Source: Anisakis pegreffii (Eukaryota; Nematoda; Chromadorea; Rhabditida; Anisakidae). Taken from it: a DNA stretch of 64,000 nucleotides. The position numbers were made by a program, and so were the translations under genes. Below are positions 46,196 to 57,532 of the stretch, in pieces. The stretch's first letter is position 1. Every line of letters begins with the position of its first letter. The notes beneath the pieces were generated by a model. It saw nothing but the letters and a program-made list of their open reading frames with translations. It had not been told where the DNA came from and did not search any database. The stretch is taken from the NCBI GenBank assembly GCA_035041965.1, contig JAPYMA010000544.1:1-64000 (forward strand), read 5' to 3'.

Positions 46196-46827
46196 TTGAG
46201 CGATCGTGCGTTTGATCTGTTTAGTTGTGTTGAAGATGAATCTTATTTTGTTGGAACTCTTCAAATTAAGAGGACTTGTCATTATCCAAGTGAAAAGACG
46301 ACAAAATCACTCTTCCCAATAGACCTCATAAGTGGAGCAGGAATAGCAGCCTTAGAAAGTGCAACAGTTAGAGAACGTTAATCTGCTTCTACTCGTATGG
46401 ATATTGTGGTGTCTCTCATATATAAAACGTTAAAACAACGCTTTCAAGAAACACTTGAAGAGGATTGGACCACTTATGGTATTCCCTTGGGAAAAAAGGA
46501 AAGAAAATATGTCCACTAGATTTTATCCAATTTGAGGAGAAGATTTCAAAGAAAGTAGACGAAAGCGCTGTAACTACGACATCAAAGGAAGGTGATGATG
46601 AAGATGACCTAGCAGTTCTACGCATATTCATGATGGTATACAGACTTGCACGTATGTTAACTGGAACAAATGCCTATAAAAATGCTGTAGAAGAGAGACT
46701 CGGAAAATTGTATGTGAACTCTCCATTCAATATGAAAAAGAAGGATGGAGTCCAAAACTGTCCATCATGGATTCAGGACAGACTGTGTCGCAAAATGCGA
46801 ATGAATCGTTCGTTCTGTACCTGCTGA
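46196..46827 (+). pseudogene. Unidentified ORFs of LTR-bounded remnant
   Basis: Frames 46196-46381 (TTG at its start) and 46465-46827 are soluble and charged. The second holds LDFIQFEEKISKKVDE and an Asp/Glu cluster. They are out of phase with each other, with a poly-A tract between them, and no family is recognised. They lie between LTR-like copies at 45237 and 48051, so are probably internal genes of that element. Confidence 0.35.
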
Positions 46828-46836
46828 CTCTTCTAC

Positions 46837-47794
46837 TCTACAGGGTTCATCTCACTCATCACTCCATCCTGCCATTCAGCAATATTTACCGTCGTCTCGT
46901 ATTCTACAACTTAACTCTGCTTCTGCCTCATCATCTGATCTTACTCTCGACGACGATATAATCTTGCCATAACCAATCACTTATATCGTCTCGCAGTGTC
47001 TAGCTCGCCAGGTACTATTAGTAATTGATCCCTGACAGTCACGTGAAATTCTGGATCAAGCACCTGCGTTAATACAAATCACTGAACACACACCATTTTA
47101 TTATTAAGGGCGCAATTGTGGTACAGGTTTTACTCGATATAATGTTTATCCATTTTGTCCATTTGAAGTGTTAATTTATGCCCCTCTCTTGCGAAACAAT
47201 CAACCAACACCCTTTCAAACATTCACTCCGCAACTACTACCTCAGAATCTAATATGTGAAAGAATAAGAGCTAATGCAGCTGCACAATTTGCTGCGCCCC
47301 TGGAGCCGCAACCTTCACTTATATCAGTTCTATCTCTTGTCCAGCATGCATTCACTCGACCTGGTGACCGACGCAGATCGAGTAAGGTAACAGTTCAATA
47401 CGTCGGGCGCCATGCTGAACAACCCAGTAATGCTCCTAATTATCTAATCGATTCTTCCTCCTCCTCTATTCCTTTGGAAGGCGATTTTGTAACGACGTAT
47501 TTAGTTCATGCTCCAAAACTGGCACAGATTGCCACTAACTATGTTCTTCCTCCTGGCTATCCTATTCAACCAACTACTCATCTCGTCACAAGGGACTTGG
47601 CAGATGCGGTACTTGTCTACATGACACCTGCTGATCCCAATCAAATAGCCCTGATGCCTGACCCTTTTACTCGTATAGGCCAAGCTAATTATGATCACAT
47701 AATTCATCTCTGTCGAATCTATGAAGATGTTTTATTGGCCGGAACTATACTTATTCGTAACAGACTAGTGCATGCCATGCTAAGCAGTGCCTAA
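46837..47794 (+). pseudogene. Decayed long ORF of unknown family
   Basis: One frame runs through SSRILQLNSASASSSDLTLD, stop, ITYIVSQCLARQVLLVIDP, stop, LDQAPALIQITEHTPFYY, stop, and then 228 open residues to LVHAMLSSA. Only three stops in about 320 codons points to a recently disabled gene. It is Ser/Pro-rich early; the C-terminal 200 residues look folded (YLVHAPKLAQIATNYVLPPG, TPADPNQIALMPDPF). No homologue is recognised. Confidence 0.5.
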
Positions 47795-47902
47795 GTCTCA
47801 AAATGAATGATCGAAAAACCGATAATAAAAGTACTAAGAAAAGCCATTAAAACAGGTCAAAATATCGGCCTAAATCCCTGGGAAAGGGGTGGAATCTTTA
47901 GC
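47732..47902 (+). repeat. Duplicated ORF end plus 33-aa downstream ORF, copy 1
   Basis: It matches 48292-48458. After the stop of the long ORF a short frame, MIEKPIIKVLRKAIKTGQN then IGLNPWERGGIFSS, occurs here. Copy 2 keeps MSKKPTIKVPRKAIKTSQN and IGLIPWERGGI. The shared basic peptide suggests a small overlapping or downstream gene. Confidence 0.5.
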
Positions 47903-48050
47903 AGTTAAAACTGTATAAAAGGAAAGCTATCTGGAGCTTAAGTCGTCTTCAGCTCAATCACCTGGTTATTCTGTTCTCTGGAGGCATTGGCCTCGAAAAT
48001 ATATTCGTGAGGCAATAGTCTCAAAACTACATTCCAGAGGCAATAGCCTC

Positions 48051-48575
48051 TGTCGTGAATAGTGATATTCACGATTTTTTTGAATTATCCTTAGTGTGCA
48101 ACATCTGTCTCTTATCAAATTATTCTATCTTATTTGTCGAATATATTAAAATGTATTATTTTTGTAATACATATTTCACGTCATTTTATATAGCATCATT
48201 TTCTCTTGTCTTCCATCATTTAACTAATATGGAGCTAAATTTGTTCTGATTATTTTGTTGTGTGCGTGTGAGTAAATCGAACGTTTGCTGTCTTATTAGC
48301 CGGAACTATACTTATTCGTAACAGACTAGTGCATGCCATGCTAAGCAGTGCCTAAGTCTCAAAATAAATGAGCAAAAAACCCACAATAAAAGTACCAAGA
48401 AAAGCCATTAAAACAAGTCAGAATATCGGTCTAATTCCCTGGGAAAGGGGTGGAATCTTAGTGTGCAACATCTATCTCTTACCAAATTATTCTATCTTAT
48501 TTGTCGAATATATTAAAAATGCTGTTAACGCTCTTCTTCAACACATTCAACCGCACCTCACAATATAATTTTCAA
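48051..48575 (+). repeat. LTR-like element interrupted by duplication
   Basis: It starts TGTCGTGAATAGTGATATTC at 48051. LTR sequence runs to about 48288, then a duplicate of 47732-47902 plus a piece of LTR (48458-48520), then the LTR 3' part (GCTGTTAACGCTCTTCTTCA ...) to about 48575. Preceded by three GAGGCAATAGCCTC-type hairpins (47982-48051). Confidence 0.5.
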
Positions 48576-49861
48576 AACAGCCTCAATTTGGTATTCGATC
48601 GACAGACGTCTCATCCCGACATTCTGTCAACGAACACCTCTACTCATTGTCTGGTCAACAAACGTCTCAACTCGTTATTCAGTCGACAATAATCTTCCGT
48701 TCGGTGTCCTCAACACAGCGATTCAGTGATTAATATTATTGTATAATATTGTTGTACTGTTGTTCGGCTGTTTCCTTTAGTCCCCAAAAAGGTCACAAAA
48801 TGGTCCGCACTGGAGTTATATTGGTTACGACACCTACAAAGATATGTGTGTTGGTTACAGCGCCTACAGATGCCGCAGTGGCCAACTTAGCTGACGCCAT
48901 TTTAAATTTAATGCCAAAACTGGCGCGGCAAACGTTACTCTAGTTAATGAGTTGGGGATGTGTGGTGGATCGACGGTAGTATTAGAATATAGTTTATTGA
49001 ATATTATCGAATAATCAGTTACAATTGAGAAACCAAGGAAGTTGCCAGTTATTGGCTTTTAGAATGAGGAGACGGTCGACGAGAGTTTCAGTACAAATTT
49101 CCAATAACGATTTAGTTAACCAAGGAGGATGCCAATTGATGGTTATTCACACAGATATTCTACGGATATTCTCAATTAATTAACAACGAAAATCAATCAC
49201 AATTATTACTTCAATAACCCAAGGATGTTGCCAAATACTGGCTCTTCACGATTCGATTGAATAATACAATTTGAATAACACAGAAGTACAACCAATCAAG
49301 CTTTGAAGCGCTTGCCACAATGAAACTCGTCTCCCCTCTCCAGTCTTCTTGTTGCTTTTTAAGCTCATCCATTGCTCCATCTTTCCCATGCTCCTGCAAG
49401 ATGGTATTCGTAGATAAGGTCATCTGCTGATGCTTTTAGCTTTGAGATAATGCCTTTGTTTTGACTGTAGGTATGCATTTTTGCTTGGTATGTATCTTTT
49501 CATAAACATGCAACAAAGAGAATGCAACAAATATGCAACAAAGATGTTGCCTTTATCATGCATTTATCTTTTGATCTGATCCTTTCATTGCATATTTTGG
49601 GAATTCGAAAAGAATTCGAAAAGTGCAATGTTTACACTCTTTATTCAATCTCTGATAGCTGAGAAAAAGACAGAGGACACCTAAGGCACCTACGCCTCGA
49701 CATGAATATCGATTGCCAGAAATTTTAGAAGACGCAGTACGTCGTAATCTCATTGAAGATCAAACACACCTCCGATTCGCAGAACGATACGTAGAACGTC
49801 GTATAAGACATGACGGCGGACCCGATCGTGAGGATAGAGCGCTAAACTTGGCATTGTCACT

Positions 49862-51065
49862 TGGAAACTATAAAAACCTGAACAGCAACATTCATACCTC
49901 CATACACTACAATGTCATCTCATCACAAATCATCAGATATGCCCATATTTGCAGTAAGAAACAACTATACATAAAACAGTGTGTCAATTTAATAGGTACA
50001 TACCACCAAAAAGGCTTCACAATCGAAATTCTTCAAAAAATCCTAAAAAATACTTTATTAAAACATAAACATATACTTATCAAATTTACTTATCCATCGC
50101 TCGATAACATCAAACGCCTTACCATATCCATCATCAACCAGGTCAAAATTAATCTCAACCAAACAATCCCTTCAAACCAAAACTTTTCCCATCATAATTA
50201 AACCTATACATTACCAAAACCTTGACATTCAACATACCTAGCCTTATAATCCACTACGCATATCTATCAACGCCTCCGGCTATCATTAATCATCCAAATT
50301 CTCCCTCTCCATCAACGTCTACAACAAAGGTCCGCAACAAAGCATACAATAAAACTCACTTCAATCTGCATCCACAAGACTATAACCCAAATTTATCGCC
50401 ATCTTGGTCATTATTGACCAATACCCATACAACGATACAACTATTCAACAAGTTTTCCTTAAACTTTCCTTATGAAACTTTCACCCTAACCAGCATTTCT
50501 AACTCTTTTCAGTACCATTAGCATTTATTACCAATAGGATTTAACCGCCTAATTAATATCTAGTCCGCGCGATCACACGGTCATTATAAAAGAATTGACT
50601 TATTTGCAACATGCTTTTACAGCAGCAAGAAAGTTTGATAACAATGAACTCCAGAAGTATTTCCGAGTTCCTGTCGCCACAAAACAAAAGATCGCGGACC
50701 CAAGCAGAAACCAACAGCACCGCACAGGCATGTGTACTTCCCATTTCACTATTCGTCACACATCTGTACCTCCTCGTCTTCATTAACTCTTAATCCACTC
50801 CACAATATCGCCATCCTTCAAAATGCTCTATTTCTACAAAACTTTCTAAATCCACCTACAGTATTTCCTTCAAGGTTATGCATATCGTTCTGACGATGGC
50901 CCGTGCATAACCTGGGAGAACATGTCAACGACTAAGGGCCGAAACATGAACTCCTACTTGATACCATATTCTTTTTTACAGTTCTCATAACTTCTTCCAT
51001 ATCTCTATTTCACTCAATAAAACTATCGAATGTTCCTAATTAATAATTTTCCTTTACTTCGTTAC
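49862..51065 (+). mobile_element. Penelope-like retroelement 3' remnant
   Basis: It begins where the helicase stops (after ALNLAL) and ends before it resumes. It first encodes a reverse-transcriptase thumb-like run (NLNSNIHTSIHYNVISSQII, RYAHICSKKQLYIKQ, QKGFTIEILQKILKNTL) with the SQ-LRY-RIC...QGF spacing typical of Penelope-like RTs. A G-poor tail, the structured repeat (50871-50955) and AATAAA near 51017 follow. Truncated at 5'; catalytic palm absent. Confidence 0.6.
50871..50955 (+). ncRNA. Conserved structured repeat, hammerhead-like motifs, copy 2
   Basis: Same arms and core words (CTGACGA, GTC, GGGCCGAAAC) as 44391-44475. Substitutions fall mainly in the second hairpin (GGAGAACATGT with ACATGAACTCC), which here loses two pairs. 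It lies near the 3' end of the Penelope-like remnant. Confidence 0.55.
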
Positions 51066-51599
51066 ATATAAAATATTTATTATGACTATATCAATGGCCG
51101 AGAACTTGAATAAGATATTATGGCCATTTGTAACACATTGCATCAATGATGAGGCAGGCCTCGTGCCTGATGCCCAATTGTACGGCCTGGTAGCATCCTT
51201 GGAGGAAGAGGAATTACAACAGTTGTTCATAACATGAGATGTCAAACAACTACCGGCGTACAAGGCCAATGTATTGGACAATATCGTATCGCATGGATTC
51301 ATGGGCGCCCTACAAACCATCATACGTCGCCAGAAAATTCCAATCATTGCTTTAGAAATGAGTTCATTATTTTCATCACTCACACAAGTTCCACGCACAC
51401 TGTTCCTGGTCTATTCTCACAGCATACTTATAATAATTCATTCCTTGGTCGTAACGCTTAGGTCTTATCTTATCTTTGCTATGTTGAGAATTGTGTAGAA
51501 TTGTATAAGAATTGTGTATCAAAGAATCGCTGTCATCAGAAATTGTAAATTGTACCAATTGATGCGCATGCTAGCGAAATTTTCTTTGTTATATTCAGA

Positions 51600-51900
51600 C
51601 TTTTATCCAGCATTCATAATATTCGTCATTCATGTTATCTGACTCACGTCTTATTTGCGCCTATGATTTTTATATCAAGTCATCCCAGACAGCATCTATA
51701 TCTTATTGAAATATTCTATCTTATTTCAAGAACACGTTGCAAATTTATAATTTTTGTAACGTCTATATCACGTCATTCATATATCATCATTTACTCATTA
51801 TCTTGCTTTAATCTTAACCAATATTATAAGGCTAAATTTGCTCGTATGATTATTGTTGTGAATTTGTAAGTAAAGAGAACATTGCTGTTGTTCCTCTAAC
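51600..51900 (+). repeat. Diverged LTR-like copy
   Basis: It shares ATTCTATCTTATTTC, TATCACGTCATTCATATATC and AGGCTAAATTTGCTC with the TGTCGTGAAT family (compare 48110-48250). Ends unclear. A second diverged copy may span 52225-52420. Confidence 0.4.
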
Positions 51901-52656
51901 TTAGAAAGGTGGACATTTGAGAAAGTGTTGTCCCTTTCAACAATTACATTACTATTATTACGGCTTGTTATTGTCATTATCATTTTATTATTGTTTGCAT
52001 CGTGCATCATTTATATGAAATATCGCCACGTTAAAAATATTCAATTTGATAATATTTGCTCGTCCTCACCGCCGACTACCACTATAACCACTACCTTTAT
52101 GTACTCTCTTCGGGAACAGAGGTTTTCGGCTAACACTATCTTCGGTCAAGCTACAACCATCGATTATAACTATCTTGCATCAGCGAATTGTCAAACAGTG
52201 GTGGTCAGGAACCATCCTATTCACAATAGAAATGATATCATTCATGATTATTCTTATAAGCTTCTCCTTGTACCGTCCAGATGTTACCTTAACCTTTTAT
52301 CTTCCTCACAAATATATTGAAAATTTTGCGTGGTGTAATGTAGATATCACGTCATTCACGTATCTTCGTTGTATTCATTTGATTCATTCCTCATCTTATC
52401 CATTACACTAAATTTGCTATAAACGGGTATTGCTTGCTTTCGATTTCATCATTCATTCAGTGCTTACTATCGATTCGGATATCGTCTCGGTTGTTTTCAA
52501 CTCGGTTGTTGCTTGCTTTCGTTCGCTTGATCACGACTGAAGTTCTGTCTCTCGACCTAAAGTTAAGTTTCGCTCATACATCTATCCTCGACTGTGTCCC
52601 CGTTATTCCCTCGAGATCAGATAATAGATGTGTGGTGTCTAAATGGTTGTGGATGT

Positions 52657-52975
52657 TGTCGTGAATCATGATATTCACGATTATTCGATCATTTTATTTT
52701 GGAATATATTGAAAACATTATTTTTGTTTTTAATATCTCACGTCATTTATTATAGCTTTTGTCTTATCTAATCTGATGTCACTCATCTTTTCTTGTTTGT
52801 TATCATAAATCTTTGAGCAATTCGATGGATTGATACTGTTTCGAGTGTACTTCCTTGATTGCGTGATTCTTATTGTTGTGAGTGTTTGTATAAGTAAATG
52901 TTTAGTTTGTTGCGAACATTCTACCTGAAGAAATCCAACTACACGATATACGGTAAACCCCTTCCAATACAGATA
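52657..52975 (+). repeat. LTR-like element, TGTCGTGAAT family
   Basis: It starts TGTCGTGAATCATGATATTC and is closest to 45237, sharing CTTTTGTCTTATCTAATCTG and TCATCTTTTCTTGTTTGTTA. The end is estimated near AACCCCTTCCAATACAG. Confidence 0.6.
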
Positions 52976-53998
52976 CTGGTTTATGTATATAGAGATATGG
53001 ATATGTTTGTATATTTATGTATGTATATGTGGATGTATGTGTGTATGGTTATGTGTAACTAGATGGTTTGAGTCCCTATACTTATTTTTCCTTGTTTTTC
53101 GTTTGAATTGTCATTTGTTCACTATTCGTTCATTCTTTATTTCTTTGAGATTGTGTCACCTCTTACTTCCGTCAGGACCGATAACGAGAAACTCTGGAGG
53201 AATTCCAGGTCTTTAGAGATTCAGTACACTTATTTTCCGTCAAACCTCCCCCCCCTTAATACGATTCTTCGACCGATAACTCCACACTTTTGCTCTTCCC
53301 TTCACATCCATATTCAATACCACTCAAAGTTGCTGATCTCCTCCTTCAACCTGTCTTCTATTCCCATCGTTTGCCATCTATCCCAGCCCTCCAGTATCGC
53401 TCCGAAACGAATCATTTGCGAACATCATTTTCCTTATTCCAAATATATTTCGTTTTTGTTAATCGCGTTCTCGACATATTCAGTTTTATATCATCACTAC
53501 CATTTTTTATTACTGAATTGAATTTATCGAATAAATCCTCGATGAAGCACTTGAAGCGCATTCTACATGAGAATTGGATTGACATCTTCAGTGCGTGACA
53601 ATTCTCCTTTAAAGTGTCGTCATAAATTCATTCTTTTACGAAAAACAGAATCGAAGTAATTCGGTAGAACAGAATTAACCACACCAACAATGACGACACT
53701 CTTCATGCGTTTTTAGTTCTCACCAAAATACGTATCAAAAAAATTTCGAATAACACATCTATATACAGACATTTGAATGTGCAAACAGATCATTAAATTC
53801 AATATAATAACGACCATTATAATAATAACATCGCAACAATTACAATGACAATTATAGTGACATCCCTCACAAAAAAGATGATGAATATCAAAGAAATGAT
53901 AAAATTAACAATACTGCGTTTCTTTACATCATTCCTCTACAATATCCCGTTGAAAATTGTCTGGACATCTTGATAACAGAATGAATGCCTATCTATAA
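52976..53998. other. No recognised gene
   Basis: It starts with a TATG/TGTATA-rich low-complexity tract (52983-53060), then pyrimidine-rich sequence with overlapping open frames that lack motifs. It is the 3' flank of the CHRAC1-like gene. Confidence 0.35.
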
Positions 53999-54720
53999 TC
54001 AATCATCTTGGTTTGTTGGAGCCAAATGTGCAATATCACTGAACCGACGCATCCTTGGTAACATTTCTATAATCGTGAATTTTGAACATCGATACCAACG
54101 TTTCAATCACTGATCAACAATAACAGTAAGTGAAAAGTATGGATAAAAATGTTCATAAACGTAACAAGAAATGAATATGACGTTTTGAATATAATGTATA
54201 CTATATTAATAAGATAACTATAGAAAACAAATATTTTAATGAATAACATAAATTTAAAAATAACATACCGTGAATAAACTCTAGTTCATCATTTTCTTGC
54301 ACATATTCAGCCAGATGAGAGTATTCAATACATGACGGTTTATTATTCGTTTCGTACGTTTCTCTTGCCAATTTACTGATAAATAATTCCTATAAATAAT
54401 ATAGTACTATAATAAAAAATATATAATACTAATAAAAATAATAACAATGACAATCGTAACGACCAATAACATCCATAAAGATAAATACAATCATACGACA
54501 AAAGCTAGTGGTAAATGAAACGAACACAAGCTTTGGTCATCGCGAAAAGGCCCTCGCTCGATACGGGCACCTGCTCATTGCTACTGAACATAATCGCTTT
54601 GATTCGAGATAGTGGCAATTCGTTGATCTGTTGCTGTTTACTGCCACTGTTCACTGCATCATTTTCATTGTCATTACTCTCCGCTGTATTTGTCCTGTCA
54701 TCATTCGACTCTTCTTCCAT
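53999..54720 (-). CDS. CHRAC1: Histone-fold protein, CHRAC1/POLE4-like
   Basis: Three exons (54720-54526, 54389-54269, 54066-53999) join in phase to 127 residues (human CHRAC1 131). After an acidic Asn-rich start comes the NF-YC-type histone fold: ELPLSRIKAIMFSS, then MTKACELFISKLARETYE and EYSHLAEYVQENDELEFIHE, then MLPRMRRFSD. CHRAC1 pairs with a second histone-fold subunit in the ISWI-containing CHRAC remodeller; POLE4 is the close relative in DNA polymerase epsilon. The YSHLAEYVQ...FI..MLP tail favours CHRAC1, but POLE4 is not excluded. A GTTTCAG acceptor lies 16 nt before the ATG. Confidence 0.82.
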
Positions 54721-55382
54721 CTTCAGTGTTCTCCTATTCTGAAACCAATCCTATAAATCGCTAGTTAAACTGATTGATAAATTGAAAACAAGCCAAACGT
54801 TTTATCTTTATTATTACTATCGTACATTGACCGTAAAAGGGTTTATTTTTAAACTATTAATAAATGTTCCGACAGAAACACATTATTCTTATATTCCGGA
54901 TGACTTCTTCAACATTTTCCATGTAATGATATTGAATGTATTATTGTGGATAACGATAGCATTCAAATCTACGGAATGTTTTAAACATTTGTGATTTTTT
55001 CAAACTATTTCTATTATAAATTTTTTTAATATAATGAGTTACTGTATATGCATTTCTATCGCCAGCAATTCTACCAGAAATTTCAGTACAAAAAATCCTC
55101 AATTCTTTCTCTTCAACCAGTTTTTTAATGCAACGGAAGATGTCCACATTAAATGGCAGATATAACTGTCAATTGAAGCCAAACAATCGCAATCGCACGC
55201 ACACTCAGTAATGCCACAGAAATATGAAAATGCTCCCAAAATGTTTATTGACGAGTGCAAAATATTGCAACAGAATTCAGGTGGAAAATTATGAACCTTC
55301 TTCGTGTATTATTATGATACAACCGAAAACAAAACTCAAAAATAATATAAAAAGACTGAAAACACTAATAACAGTCATAATA

Positions 55383-55433
<51 letters not shown>

Positions 55434-56088
55434 AAAAATTACAACATCTGAACGACGATAATAAGGTAAAAAATAACAATAGCAATAAAAACAATAACGA
55501 CAGCAATAAATAATAATACGTTAATAACAAATAAAAGCAGCAGCTTAGTAAAGAAGGAGCAGAGTTGAGGGGGAGCACATCTTCTAAACACAGAAAAACC
55601 CACTTCTAATATTTAATTTTTCGTCTCATTATGAATGGAAGAAAAGAAATTACAGCCGTTTTCAGACCCACATTCCTGTACTTGCAAAAAAAATTGTGGA
55701 TATGCGATAATTAAAAAAAACAATATTAACAACGACAATAATAATAAAACATTGATAAGGACAATAATAACTCGATTGAAAGCAAGCAATATATTGAATA
55801 TTATTAATATTAACACATATCAAAGTAAATTTAACAAATTGATATAAACGATTAACATCGAACAAAACTTTTAATTTAAACCAATCATAAAAACAATACG
55901 GAACTCGTATTTACAAACCTAAATGAACATAACACTAACCATACCGACACCTAATGAAATCAATTTCCTGAACGGATAAAAATAAATAAAAAAATAATAA
56001 TAATAACAGTGAAGACAAATAACCACAACTATGGTAAATGATAACACCGAGCCAAAATATAATTATAATAACTTAAACCATTCCTAAC
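54721..56088. other. Intergenic between CHRAC1-like and zinc-finger genes
   Basis: Contains a long AAT microsatellite (55384-55430). A minus-strand frame at 54941-55147 (FRCIKKLVEEKELRIFCTEI) is soluble and not recognised. No strong gene evidence. Confidence 0.35.
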
Positions 56089-57493
56089 TTAAACATTTTT
56101 ACTAGAATCTGAAGTCGATGTAACTATTCGCGTTGGTCGTCTTAACTGGGTACGAATGCTATTTTGATCTGTTAATTTTATTTCTGACGGTTCTGTGATC
56201 AAACGACTTCGTTTCACCGCTTCACCCTTCGAAGCATCTGAAGAATATATTCATTATTCAATTGCAATTCACTACAAAAAGTAACTTAATAATAATGAAA
56301 ATGAATGAGAACATTGAAGTATAACGAACTTTATAATAATACTAAGAATAATAAACAAAATTTGGTGAAAACGTTAACTATGCTAATAACTATCAAAATC
56401 ATTTAAACTACAAACAATGCCATCAAAACACAATCCGACCTTGTCGCATCGCAGATTCCAGACCGCTATCCGCGCACAACTCTTCACTGGTTCGCTTTCG
56501 TTCAATATTTGTTCCCTCCACACTTTTCGGTTCTGCCTTCAATTCACAATTACCTAATGTAACCACAATAATAACAACATATTCAACGCAGTGATAATAA
56601 TTACAATCAACAAAGAATAACCGTTTCATCGTGCACAACCACCTTCAACTTCTGTCCTTCGTTTTGTTTCATTTCAGTCAATATCGCGGCGATTTCCAAT
56701 CCCTCATCTTTATCTTCAATTTACAAACTGACACATAATAACAACATCGGATAGCGATCAGAAATATTCAGTGAAAATCAAATAAACTCTTTTGACTTTC
56801 ATTTGTTATGAATGACTTCAACCCTTCTATGCGCTTGTGATTAAATGATTCACTTGCTTGTTAAGATGAAATGTCCTCAATACAACTAATTGTGAAGTCG
56901 ATATAACTATTACTGACATCCATACAGCAAATGCTCTATGCATTTAAACAGTTCAAAATGAATTTCAACAAATCTTGAATCCTTCGTAATAACATTTATC
57001 TACATATAACAAAAAAAGTTAGCAAGAAATCATAAACGAACCTTTACGACAGGATTTATCGACCTTATTACTGTCATTATCATAAATGATATTACTGCTT
57101 TCTCCTTCGACACCACTAGCTGTCTGATCAGTTCTTATAATCTGATATTCTGTTGCGGTTGTGCCTTCATCACCAATATTTTGCTCATATTCATTTACAT
57201 CCTGAAATGACCATTCCAGCATCCATTCACAATGATTACTGCTGTTTAGTTAAAAATAAATAAAATAAATATTAAGAATACATTATGTATCACAAAAATG
57301 AACACAATAATAATTACAATAAGTAATAACAATAATAATGAATAAAACTCACGTCTCCTTCCACCAAAATAATTTGATCGCCGTGTTCCACCTGCAGCTG
57401 TCCACTATCGATTAATCTTTGCACATCACCCAAATCATCCATCTCCACGTGCACTTCTTCACCTTCTGCTGCTTCTATCTTTAATTGGTTCAC

Positions 57494-57532
<39 letters not shown>

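Larger units (their letters stand above)
48820..51461 (+). pseudogene. SF1 helicase relic split by retroelement
   Basis: Colinear pieces of the helicase seen at 4573: LVTAPTDAAVANLADAILNL (48851-48943), LRFAERYVERRIRHDGGPDR and EDRALNLAL (to about 49856), and after a gap of 1.2 kb ISMAENLNK...CINDEAGLVPDAQLY (motif II), stop, VKQLPAYKANV (motif III) to about 51461. Divergent from the copies at 4.5 and 42.3 kb. The gap is filled by Penelope-like sequence. Confidence 0.75.
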
